DNA of 17,257 bases from G001797105 sp964528155 (GCA_964528155.1 CAZGRL010000076.1:1-17257), one strand, 5' to 3'. Counted from the first letter of the stretch, positions 7,499-13,551 are shown. Translations and numbers: made by a program. Notes: a model not told the origin generated them from the sequence alone.

Positions 7499-8484
7499 TG
7501 ATCGAGTTTGACATCCGCCAGTCCATGCGTCAGTTCGCCAAGGCCCATCCTAGTCAGAAGTATCTTTTCTTCGGCGGCAAGGGCGGGGTTGGCAAGACCG
7601 TGCTGGCCGGGGCGGCCGCCGTCGGCCTGGCCAAGATGGGGAAGAGGACCCTTCTGGCCTCGACCAATCCAGTCCACAGCCTCTCGGGCATGCTCGATCA
7701 GAACGTGTTCGGCAATCCGACCGCGGTGGCCGGCGTACCGGGCCTGACCGCGCTCGAAATCGACACGCGCGATACCATCGAGCGATCGAAGGTGGAGATT
7801 CGCGAGAAGATCGATTGGTTCTTGAAGTTCGCCGAGATTCGCGGCAAGGCCGATGAGTTCATCGAGACGGCGACAATGAACCCCGCCTTCGAAGAATCGG
7901 CCATGTTCGAGAACATGATCGATCTGATCTTCGAGGACGCCTACGAAGTCTACGTTTTTGACACCGCCCCAACGGCGAACGCCAGACGGCTGCTTGGGAT
8001 GTCGTCGGTCTACTCCCTGTGGGTCAACAAGATGATGGAAAGCCGCCGCGAGGCGCAGGCCACGCGCTTCAGCCTATCCTACAGCAAGAAAAAGGAGAAG
8101 GATCCGCTGATGGATTATCTGATCTCCTTCCGCGGAAGAATGAAGAATGCGAAGGAGATCCTGACGGATCCCGAGCGAACCTCGTTCTACTTTGTCACCC
8201 TACCCGAGGCCTTGCCGATCGCCGTGATCAAGCGCTTCATCGGCTGGTTCCGTGACTTCGGCGTGCCGGTAGGGGGTGTCATTGTCAACATGGTGATCGA
8301 CCCGGGCCAGGTGGACAAGCATGCCGACGAGTTCGTGCTCAATCGGGTGGCCATGCAGGCGGAGTACTTGAAGCAGATCGAGGACGAGTTCGACGGCAGC
8401 GTGCGCGCCGTCCTGCCGCTCTTCGAGACCGAAATTCGAGGAATTGACATGCTGGGCCGAACGGCGGAAATCCTATTCGCCTGA
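7495..8484 (+). CDS. ArsA/Get3-family ATPase, subunit B (Switch I aspartate lost)
   Basis: A 329-aa second member of the ArsA/Get3 group, clearly diverged from its neighbour. It has Walker A GGKGGVGKTV at 27-36 (K29, K34), Switch II D156-TAPTAN162, an LTDPERTSFYFVTLPE strand typical of Get3, and the A-loop IVNMVIDP at 263-270. Switch I reads STNPVHSLSG (56-65): the DP becomes N58-P59 and the Asp matching D57 of Get3 is G65. In the family that Asp activates the attacking water, so this subunit is predicted to bind but hydrolyse ATP poorly by itself. The GH of Switch II is also replaced by AN. No cysteines are present. The start ATG overlaps the stop of subunit A. By analogy with the unequal A1 and A2 halves of ArsA, a heterodimer with subunit A is the simplest reading. 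The next gene starts 42 bp on. Confidence 0.92.
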   Translation: MMIEFDIRQSMRQFAKAHPSQKYLFFGGKGGVGKTVLAGAAAVGLAKMGKRTLLASTNPVHSLSGMLDQNVFGNPTAVAGVPGLTALEIDTRDTIERSKVEIREKIDWFLKFAEIRGKADEFIETATMNPAFEESAMFENMIDLIFEDAYEVYVFDTAPTANARRLLGMSSVYSLWVNKMMESRREAQATRFSLSYSKKKEKDPLMDYLISFRGRMKNAKEILTDPERTSFYFVTLPEALPIAVIKRFIGWFRDFGVPVGGVIVNMVIDPGQVDKHADEFVLNRVAMQAEYLKQIEDEFDGSVRAVLPLFETEIRGIDMLGRTAEILFA

Positions 8485-8526
8485 AGCTCGCTGTCCTAGA
8501 TTGGGAAAGGTTGACTGGCCGCGACG

Positions 8527-9012
8527 ATGATCTCCAGCGAATCCATCGAGCACGTCCTTGAGGCGGCCAACCCGATCATGGGGTCAGCTCGTTTTCTCAC
8601 CCTGCGATTGGGCGAATCCTGGGATGTGGGCCGAGGCGTGGGCCACCCCGAGATTAACGCCAGCCACGAGCGGGGTTCAATGCGCTGGGTGGCCAGCGGG
8701 GATTTCTGGTATGTCTTGTTCGACAACGAACGTGGCTGGGCCATGGAGTTCCACGGGAGCTTCCGACCGATCCAGAACCATAAGCCGAAGGTCCCGGCGG
8801 AGATCGCCTCCGTCGCAGGTCATCCAGCCCAGGTTGAATGGCGTCACCGCCGGCGTGGTCTGCCATGGCAGCGGCATGACGTGCACTACATGATCGTCGC
8901 CTATGACTGCCCGCAGAGCGAACGCAGCGTGCGGCTCGAGTTCAGCGGCTGGTGTCCGGAAGAGGGCTTTCGGGAGATCCTGGCGAGTCTGACGAAGGTC
9001 AAATGCCACTGA
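8527..9012 (+). CDS. Unknown 161-aa protein downstream of the ATPase pair
   Basis: A soluble, mainly beta-looking protein I cannot place in a family. There is no signal peptide or membrane span. Features: a Trp-rich middle (MRWVASGDFWYVLFDNERGW), an Arg-rich turn (WRHRRRGLPWQRH), and three cysteines near the C-terminus: C128 in DCP, C143 in WCP, and C160 in the final Cys-His pair. Two CP motifs and a terminal CH could bind metal or act in thiol chemistry, but this is only a pattern. It starts 42 bp after the second ATPase on the same strand and probably belongs to that operon. The ATG at 8527 has a poor ribosome site (a GGGAAAGG at 8503-8510 is too far), but an in-frame stop at 8512 rules out a longer start nearby. 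Confidence 0.7.
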   Translation: MISSESIEHVLEAANPIMGSARFLTLRLGESWDVGRGVGHPEINASHERGSMRWVASGDFWYVLFDNERGWAMEFHGSFRPIQNHKPKVPAEIASVAGHPAQVEWRHRRRGLPWQRHDVHYMIVAYDCPQSERSVRLEFSGWCPEEGFREILASLTKVKCH

Positions 9013-9025
9013 TCGGAGGAATAGC

Positions 9026-9065
9026 GCGGCCCGGCCAAGGCAGGTGAAATCCCGAGCCGGGCCGC
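9026..9065. terminator. 10-bp GC hairpin between convergent genes
   Basis: GCGGCCCGGC (9026-9035) and GCCGGGCCGC (9056-9065) are perfect inverse complements with a 20-base loop. The stem sits 13 bp past the stop of the 161-aa gene and 8 bp past the stop of the minus-strand gene, the expected place for a two-way terminator. No U-run is seen on either strand. Confidence 0.5.
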
Positions 9066-9073
9066 CACGAGTC

Positions 9074-9733
9074 CTATTCCGCTGGCGGCGGGCCGCCGCC
9101 GAAGGCCTCAGACAGGTGAGCGAAGAAAGACTCCGCCGGAGCCGGCATCAACGTCATCAGATCGGCCTCGATGATCACTTGGGGAGACTTGAACCCGATC
9201 GAAATGTGCCGGATGGAGGCCGACTCAGCCTGAAGCAGGGACTGCGCTTGCTGGGCCGATCGATCGACCTCGCGGCCTCGACCGGCGCCTTGAAATCCGC
9301 CCGGAAGGTCGGCCAGCTTGCTCCAGGCGCCACGTTTGTCATCGGCCTGGAGCCCACGCAATCGTCGGTCCGCCGGCGGAACGATTTCGAGCTCAGCTCG
9401 CGGCGCAGATCGCAGGTCAGCCCGGATGATCAGCGCGTCCCGCCGACCGCGCAGGCGGTTGATGAGCCACAGGGGGAGCAGTTCACGCGTCTCGAGTAGA
9501 AACGCGGCTTCGACCCGGCGGAATGGCCGCTCGGGTTTGGCGATCGCCAGACGGGCGCCCGATCCCGAGGAACCGATCCATTTCGCCTCCGTGATCGCGC
9601 CAAGGGTCTTCAGCCCGGGCTGGAGCCAACGATAGACGCGTACCCCGCGCCTTCGGTTGTAGGCTGCGGCAGCGGCGTACCAGATCAGGAGGAAGATCCC
9701 CAAATAGACTGCGATCCGCTGGCCGAGATCCAT
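9074..9733 (-). CDS. Single-span membrane-anchored protein of unknown function
   Basis: A 219-aa protein with one N-terminal membrane helix (about residues 7-25, IAVYLGIFLLIWYAAAAAY) followed at once by NRRRG, which by the positive-inside rule puts the long C-terminal part in the cytoplasm. That part has strands and loops (WIGSSGSGARLAIAK, FRRVEAAFLLE, DALIIRADLR) and a helical stretch about 140-175, and ends in GGGPPPAE. No family is recognised and no catalytic motif is apparent. The ATG at 9733 is well supported by GGAGG five bases upstream. It points away from the second VPILPPYY gene and toward the ATPase operon, sharing a 61-bp divergent promoter region with the former. A role as membrane dock for the ATPase system is possible from position alone. 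Confidence 0.72.
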   Translation of the reverse strand: MDLGQRIAVYLGIFLLIWYAAAAAYNRRRGVRVYRWLQPGLKTLGAITEAKWIGSSGSGARLAIAKPERPFRRVEAAFLLETRELLPLWLINRLRGRRDALIIRADLRSAPRAELEIVPPADRRLRGLQADDKRGAWSKLADLPGGFQGAGRGREVDRSAQQAQSLLQAESASIRHISIGFKSPQVIIEADLMTLMPAPAESFFAHLSEAFGGGPPPAE

Positions 9734-9744
9734 CTCTCCCTCCG

Positions 9745-9772
9745 TTGGTTAGCTATCGCTTCAGTGTAGAAC
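9745..9772 (+). promoter_or_regulatory. Candidate promoter for the second VPILPPYY gene
   Basis: TTGGTT (9745-9750) and TAGAAC (9767-9772) are spaced by 16 bp in the short gap between divergent genes. The start of transcription would be near 9779, allowing either GTG 9795 or GTG 9810 as translation start. The match to consensus is moderate. Confidence 0.3.
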
Positions 9773-9794
9773 AGCCGCGCTGGACTGTCAAAAG

Positions 9795-10091
9795 GTGACG
9801 AAGGAATTGGTGCCAACCCCAACCAGATTGACCAACCGTTTGCGCAGGATCAGGGAGACGCTCCTGGGGGTATTCTATGGCATGTTCTTCTACGACGCCG
9901 TCATCACCTTTCGGAAGCAGCGCGCCGACCTTGAACACCTCTTCGTATTGATCAGTTTCGGCGATCTGATCGGCGTTCCGATCCTGCCGCCCTACTATAA
10001 CTTGCGCCTGCTCCCCTTTGTCGTTCCGCTGATCGGGAACTGGCGCAGGCGTATGCTCCGCGAGCGCGACCTGACCGATCTCATCGGGTAG
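9795..10091 (+). CDS. Small conserved protein with hydrophobic VPILPPYY core (copy 2)
   Basis: A 98-aa paralogue of the protein at 6221-6502. Residues 47-98 repeat its pattern: EHLFVLISFGDLIGVPILPP, then YYNLRLLPFVVPLIGNW, then RRRMLRERDLTD. The N-terminal 46 residues differ but are again basic then hydrophobic (LLGVFYGMFFYD). The copies agree at the Pro-Pro turn, GDL, LRLLP, VVP and MLRE-DLTD, so these are the likely functional positions. The start is uncertain: GTG at 9795 gives 98 aa but has no clear ribosome site, while GTG at 9810 has AAGG five bases upstream and would give 93 aa, the same length as copy 1. It is transcribed apart from the ATPase operon, which may let the two copies be used under different conditions. 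Confidence 0.73.
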   Translation: MTKELVPTPTRLTNRLRRIRETLLGVFYGMFFYDAVITFRKQRADLEHLFVLISFGDLIGVPILPPYYNLRLLPFVVPLIGNWRRRMLRERDLTDLIG

Positions 10092-10140
10092 AGTCGGGCG
10101 GGATCCACACAGAACACAGATTCAACACGCAGGAGGAAAC

Positions 10141-10929
10141 ATGGATTTGGGATTGGATGGTCAAGTAGCTCTCGTGACTGCCGCCTCTCGCGGTCTAGGT
10201 AAAGCCGCCGCCATGGCGATGGGTCGAGAAGGCGCACGATTGGCAATATTCGCCCGGAGCGAGGACGTTCTGGCGACGGCCGACGAGATTCGCAAGGAGA
10301 CCGGTGCCGACGTCCTGGCGATCCAAGGCGATCTGCTCAAACCAGCCGACATCGAACGCGCCGTTGCAGAGACTCTCAAGGAATATGGCCAGATCGATAT
10401 CCTGATCACCAATGCCGGAGGCCCCAGGCCGGGTGAATTCCTCGATCTTGCTCCGCCAGATTGGGAGGACGCCTTCCAATTGACATTGATGAGCGCCGTG
10501 CGACTATGCTACGCCGTGATCCCACACATGCTCGAGCGCGGTTCCGGAAGCATCGTGGCCAGCCAGTCGTACCTGGTGAAAGAGCCGGCTCAACGGCTCA
10601 TGCTCTCCAACTCGCTTCGATTGGCGGTGATCGGGTTAATGAAAACCCTGGCCAACGAGCTGGGGCCCAGAGGGATCCGGGTGAATACGATCAACCCCGC
10701 CTGGACGTGGACGGACCGGATTCAGCAACTCATGACCGACCGGGCCCAGGCGAACTCCACGTCAGTCGACGTGGAAGCCAAGAAGATCACCGACACCATG
10801 CCACTGGGACGGATGGGGACGGTTGAGGAATATGGGAAGACGATTGCTTGGCTCGCCTCACCGGCGGCGTCGTTCATCCACGGCCACTCACTGATGTTCG
10901 ACGGCGGCATCGTCAAGGCCGTACTATAA
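10141..10929 (+). CDS. SDR-fold oxidoreductase-like protein lacking the Tyr-Lys catalytic pair
   Basis: A 262-aa Rossmann-fold protein of the short-chain dehydrogenase/reductase family. The cofactor loop is T13-AASRGLG20 (the usual first Gly of TGxxxGxG is Ala14), and the structural N91-A-G-G is present, as are GIRVNTINPAW and the C-terminal FDGGIVKAV. The active site is unusual: where the family has YxxxK, the sequence before AVIGLMKTLA reads S156-N-S-L-R160, so Tyr is Ser and Lys is Arg; S141/S143 keep the serine region. Some SDR relatives are known to share a Ser-Asn-x-x-Arg pattern, so this may be a recognised divergent branch, but ordinary carbonyl reduction is doubtful. The ATG follows AGGAGG closely. 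The stop is 9 bp before panE, whose ribosome site overlaps it, so both are made together. Substrate is unknown. Confidence 0.88.
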   Translation: MDLGLDGQVALVTAASRGLGKAAAMAMGREGARLAIFARSEDVLATADEIRKETGADVLAIQGDLLKPADIERAVAETLKEYGQIDILITNAGGPRPGEFLDLAPPDWEDAFQLTLMSAVRLCYAVIPHMLERGSGSIVASQSYLVKEPAQRLMLSNSLRLAVIGLMKTLANELGPRGIRVNTINPAWTWTDRIQQLMTDRAQANSTSVDVEAKKITDTMPLGRMGTVEEYGKTIAWLASPAASFIHGHSLMFDGGIVKAVL

Positions 10930-10938
10930 GGAGCCTCG

Positions 10939-11868
10939 ATGAAGATCGCCGTCTTCGGTACAGGGGGCGTAGGTGGATACTTTGGCGGACTGCTGGCCCA
11001 TGCCGGCCACGAAGCGGTGTTCATCGCCCGCGGTGACCACCTGGCAGCCATGCAGTCGCGCGGTCTCCAGGTGAAGAGCGTCCATGGTGATTTTGCCGTA
11101 CAGCCGGCACTGGCCACCGACGACCCGGGCCGCGTCGGACCGGTGGACTACGTGATCGTGGCCGTCAAGCACTACAGCCTGGCGGCGGCCGCCGCCGGTG
11201 TGGCGCAACTCGTCGGGCCGGAGACGACGGTCGTGCCTTTGCTGAACGGCGTGGACGCCCACGAGATCCTCGAGAGTCAGGTTCCGCAGCGGGCGCTCGT
11301 CGGTGGGCTGTGCAGCGTCGTTTCCTTGATTGAATCCCCGGGGGTCATCCGACAGGAGAGCCAATTCCGCAGCGTCGTCGTCGGGGAATTCGACCATCAC
11401 CGTTCGGACCGGATCGAGCGACTGGTCCAGGCCTGGAAAGATTGCGGCGCCGATGCGACCCAGGCCGATGACATCCATGTCGCCATGTGGAACAAGTTCA
11501 TCTTCATCGCCTCTTTCGGGGGCGTGGGCGCGCTGGCGCGCGCGAACGCCGGCGAAATCCGGGCCAACCCCGAGACCCGGCAACTGGTTGTCGACGCGGC
11601 CAGAGAGGTCGAGGCTGTTGCACTGGCCGAAGGAGTCAAGCTCACCGACGACGCCGCGGATCGAGCGATCAGTTTCTTCGACAGCGTGGGCCCGACTTCC
11701 ACATCATCGATGCAGCGCGATGTGGCCGCCGGATTGATGTTCGAGTTGGAAGCGTTCAGCGGCACGATCGTGCGCCGCGGACAGGCGAGTGGCGTGCCGA
11801 CCCCTGTTCACCAAATGATCTACGGTCTGCTGTTGCCGGCGATGAAGAGGGCCATGAAGGGGCATTGA
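10939..11868 (+). CDS. panE: 2-dehydropantoate 2-reductase (ketopantoate reductase)
   Basis: A 309-aa cytoplasmic enzyme of the ApbA/PanE family, which reduces 2-dehydropantoate to pantoate with NADPH on the way to pantothenate and coenzyme A. It begins with the nucleotide loop G7-TGGVGGYFG, has the IVAVKHYSL segment with a conserved Lys after the Rossmann part, WNK186F in the central helix (matching the catalytic lysine region of E. coli PanE), and SSMQRDVAAGLMFE269LEAFSG, which contains the conserved acidic residue. Length is normal. AAGGAG sits 5 nt before the ATG and overlaps the SDR stop. The family also includes relatives acting on other 2-keto acids, so exact substrate is not certain. 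Pairing with the atypical SDR gene is of unclear meaning. Confidence 0.9.
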   Translation: MKIAVFGTGGVGGYFGGLLAHAGHEAVFIARGDHLAAMQSRGLQVKSVHGDFAVQPALATDDPGRVGPVDYVIVAVKHYSLAAAAAGVAQLVGPETTVVPLLNGVDAHEILESQVPQRALVGGLCSVVSLIESPGVIRQESQFRSVVVGEFDHHRSDRIERLVQAWKDCGADATQADDIHVAMWNKFIFIASFGGVGALARANAGEIRANPETRQLVVDAAREVEAVALAEGVKLTDDAADRAISFFDSVGPTSTSSMQRDVAAGLMFELEAFSGTIVRRGQASGVPTPVHQMIYGLLLPAMKRAMKGH

Positions 11869-11907
11869 GGGGGCATTGCCCCCGTCCGCCCACGCAAAGT
11901 GAGCGGA
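11869..11907 (+). terminator. Two small hairpins right after panE
   Basis: GGGGGC (11869-11874) pairs with GCCCCC (11878-11883) around ATT, beginning at the base after the panE stop. A second stem, 11885-11893 with 11899-11907, has 9 positions with one C-A mismatch and a GCAAA loop. They open a run of four hairpins that fills the gap up to 12053. Confidence 0.4.
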
Positions 11908-11937
11908 GCCACAGCCCCTCTCCGGGATCAGAAGAAT

Positions 11938-11990
11938 ACTTCAAACGGAATGGGGTGGCAGCAGAGCTGCCACCCCATTCCGTTTGAAGT
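11938..11990. repeat. Perfect 25-bp inverted repeat with 3-base loop
   Basis: Bases 11938-11962 and 11966-11990 are exact reverse complements, separated by AGA. Each arm begins ACTTCAAACGG and ends GGTGGCAGC toward the loop. The structure lies between convergent panE and the FTR1 gene. It is longer and more perfect than a typical intrinsic terminator and lacks a U-run. It could be a two-way terminator, a REP- or MITE-like interspersed repeat, or a protein-binding palindrome. Confidence 0.85.
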
Positions 11991-11995
11991 GAGTT

Positions 11996-12053
11996 CCCCC
12001 CTCTCCGCCCGTGTGCTTTGGACGGAGCACAAGGTCCGCGGCGGAGAGGGGGG
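11996..12053. repeat. 14-bp inverted repeat with nested hairpin
   Basis: Bases 11996-12009 (C-run then TCTCCGCC) pair perfectly with 12040-12053. The 30-base loop contains a further 5-bp stem (12013-12017 with 12026-12030). A 10-base part of the left arm, CCCCTCTCCG, is also present at 11915-11924, so that copy could pair with 12042-12051 and enclose the 25-bp palindrome in an alternative fold. Confidence 0.75.
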
Positions 12054-12121
12054 CAAGGGGGGTGAGGTCGAGATCGCGCCGATGCAAAGGGCCAGCGCCG
12101 GCGCGTGAGAGCTGATTGCCT

Positions 12122-12964
12122 CTACGAGGCGATCGGCTCGCTTCGCGCCGCCCTGCGCGCCAGCCGTTGGTCGATCCAACGTCGCACGCCGAAAATCGCC
12201 AGAGCCCAGTACGCCCAATAGCAGATCACCTCGAGCAGCGAAGGATCGGCGTTGTAGCCCACCACGGCGTTCATCAATTGCCCGAGGACCGAAGCCTCGT
12301 CGAGCAACGCCGAGGAATCCCAGACATGCTCGACCAGCGTCGGCAGTATGCCGGCTTCCTGCAACTCGTGGACACCGTGAGCCAGCAGCCCTGCAGCGAA
12401 CAGAAGCAGCAGCGCGCTGGTCACACTGAAGAAGTTCTTCAGATTCAGCCGGGTTGCCGACGAGTAGACCAGATATCCGGCGGCGGCCGCCGCGACAAGC
12501 CCCGACAGGGCCCCGGCCAGGGTCGGCGCGCCCTGAACGGCGAACGCCGCCGCGGCGACGAACAAGGCCGTCTCGACGCCTTCGCGGAAAACAGCGATGA
12601 ATGCCACCGATGCAATCCCCCACCTCTGGCCTGCGCCGATGGCCTTCTCGACATCGCGCTCGAGGGCCGACCTCATGTCCCGGGCGTGGTAGCGCATCCA
12701 GAAGATCATCCAGGTCAGAAGCCCGGCGGCGACGAACATGGTCAACCCTTCGAAGGTCGCCTCAGCCGCCCCTTCGAGCTTCAGACCAACCGACCGTATT
12801 GCGACGGCCACCCCGGCGCTGGATGCAATAGCGACGGCCACTCCAGTCCAAAGGGGCCGGACATGTTGCCGCCGATCGGTCTTGCGGATGTAGCCGAGCA
12901 GGATGCCCACGATTAGGGCGGCTTCCAAGCCCTCACGGAACGTGATCACAGCAGCTGCGATCAT
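12122..12964 (-). CDS. FTR1-family iron permease
   Basis: A 280-aa integral membrane protein of the FTR1/EfeU (OFeT) family, which moves iron across the cytoplasmic membrane. Both family REGxE motifs are present: F9-REGLE14 in the first span and F126-REGVE131 in the fourth, each in a hydrophobic helix where the acidic residues bind iron. FVAAGLLTWMIFWMRYHARDM matches the third span, and about seven spans are predicted. An upstream ATG at 13036 would add 24 charged residues; I prefer ATG at 12964 because GAGGGA lies 7 nt before it and the family normally starts directly at this first helix. No EfeO, EfeB, oxidase or Fur gene is in the window, so it seems to work alone or with partners elsewhere. 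The C-terminus is basic and cytoplasmic. Confidence 0.92.
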   Translation of the reverse strand: MIAAAVITFREGLEAALIVGILLGYIRKTDRRQHVRPLWTGVAVAIASSAGVAVAIRSVGLKLEGAAEATFEGLTMFVAAGLLTWMIFWMRYHARDMRSALERDVEKAIGAGQRWGIASVAFIAVFREGVETALFVAAAAFAVQGAPTLAGALSGLVAAAAAGYLVYSSATRLNLKNFFSVTSALLLLFAAGLLAHGVHELQEAGILPTLVEHVWDSSALLDEASVLGQLMNAVVGYNADPSLLEVICYWAYWALAIFGVRRWIDQRLARRAARSEPIAS

Positions 12965-13031
12965 CGAGATTGTCCCTCGAATTTGTTTGGATTCGCGCGA
13001 TAGCAGGAATCTACCGGACTGGCGCGGGGAA

Positions 13032-13108
13032 ATCAAGACTTCTGGGTTAAGCTTGATCCTGCCCAGCCAGGCGGAGAAGACTTGACCGGGGCTAACTTCA
13101 CCCCGTCA
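13032..13108 (-). other. Small hairpins upstream of the FTR1 gene
   Basis: ATCAAG (13032-13037) pairs with CTTGAT (13052-13057). Further out, TGAC-C-GGGG (13083-13091, one bulged C) pairs with CCCCGTCA (13101-13108). Both are in the expected leader or promoter region of the iron permease. No recognisable Fur box or riboswitch was seen; the rest of 12965-13180 shows nothing I can name. Confidence 0.25.
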
Positions 13109-13180
13109 GGCACTGCCAGAGGGTGGGGCATGGCGCTGGACTGACGCCGGCCCGAGAGGTGCCACACGAGCGAGCGTCGA

Positions 13181-13219
13181 AACGTAGAGCGAGGCCCAGG
13201 TCGAGGGCCTCGCTTCGTT
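13181..13219 (-). terminator. Hairpin downstream of the tRNA gene
   Basis: A 10-bp perfect stem (13188-13197 with 13205-13214) extends by one G-U pair, then by AACG (13181-13184) with CGTT (13216-13219) across a two-base bulge. On the minus strand it lies about 77 bases past the tRNA 3' end and is followed by TCGACG, with only a short T-run inside the last arm. It is a reasonable tRNA transcript terminator. Confidence 0.45.
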
Positions 13220-13295
13220 AAAGACCACCCCTGCGTACCGATGTCCAGCAGTCCGATCAGGCGAGTACAGTCTCAAGATCAGAAAGATGGTGGAG

Positions 13296-13367
13296 TGGCG
13301 AGGGCGAGAATCGAACTCGCAACCAAGGGCTTATGAGTCCCCTGCTCTACCGTTGAGCTACCTCGCC
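13296..13367 (-). tRNA. tRNA with CAU anticodon (elongator Met, or Ile2)
   Basis: A 72-base cloverleaf on the minus strand: 7-bp acceptor stem GGCGAGG/CCTCGCC, D arm GCTC-AACGGTA-GAGC, anticodon loop CTCATAA (anticodon CAU), 5-base variable loop TGGTT, T arm GCGAG-TTCGATT-CTCGC, discriminator A. The CCA end is not encoded. The anticodon stem has G-C pairs plus a G-U at 27-43 and an A-G mismatch at 31-39. The acceptor stem is fully paired at 1-72, so it is not an initiator tRNA of the usual bacterial kind. CAU may be read as Met or, if lysidine-modified, as Ile AUA; sequence alone does not settle this. Confidence 0.95.
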
Positions 13368-13385
13368 GGACTGAAGGGCACGGGC

Positions 13386-13414
13386 ATTATATTCCAGGCA
13401 CGGTACGGGATCAA
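13386..13414 (-). promoter_or_regulatory. Sigma70-type promoter of the tRNA gene
   Basis: Reading the minus strand, TTGATC (13414-13409) and a perfect TATAAT (13391-13386) are spaced by exactly 17 bp. The predicted transcription start is near 13379, about 12 bases before the mature tRNA 5' end at 13367. Sequence quality, spacing and position all agree. Confidence 0.75.
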
Positions 13415-13551
13415 TATGTGCGCCGAAGCTCAAACTTGACACGGACCCCTCATCTACCCTCTTGAACTTCTTAGCTCGAGCGTCGGCGATCATGAGGCGC
13501 TGTATGCGATTCGAAGCCGATCCGGTAAGAGTTACGAGCGAGTGTTCAGGC

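Noticed and set aside
6512..8484. Arsenic resistance operon
   Set aside because: No ArsB/Acr3, ArsC, ArsD or ArsR nearby, and neither ATPase has a cysteine; the transporter at 953-2707 is 3.8 kb away, on the other strand, and not specific for arsenite.
12116..12916. 266-aa plus-strand open frame opposite the FTR1 gene
   Set aside because: The minus strand encodes an FTR1 permease with both REGxE motifs; the plus-strand product is Arg/Pro/Gln-rich noise.
12965..13036. 24-residue N-terminal extension of the FTR1 protein to ATG 13036
   Set aside because: FTR1 proteins normally start at the first REGxE helix, and ATG 12964 has a well-placed GAGGGA site while the extension is charged and non-membrane.
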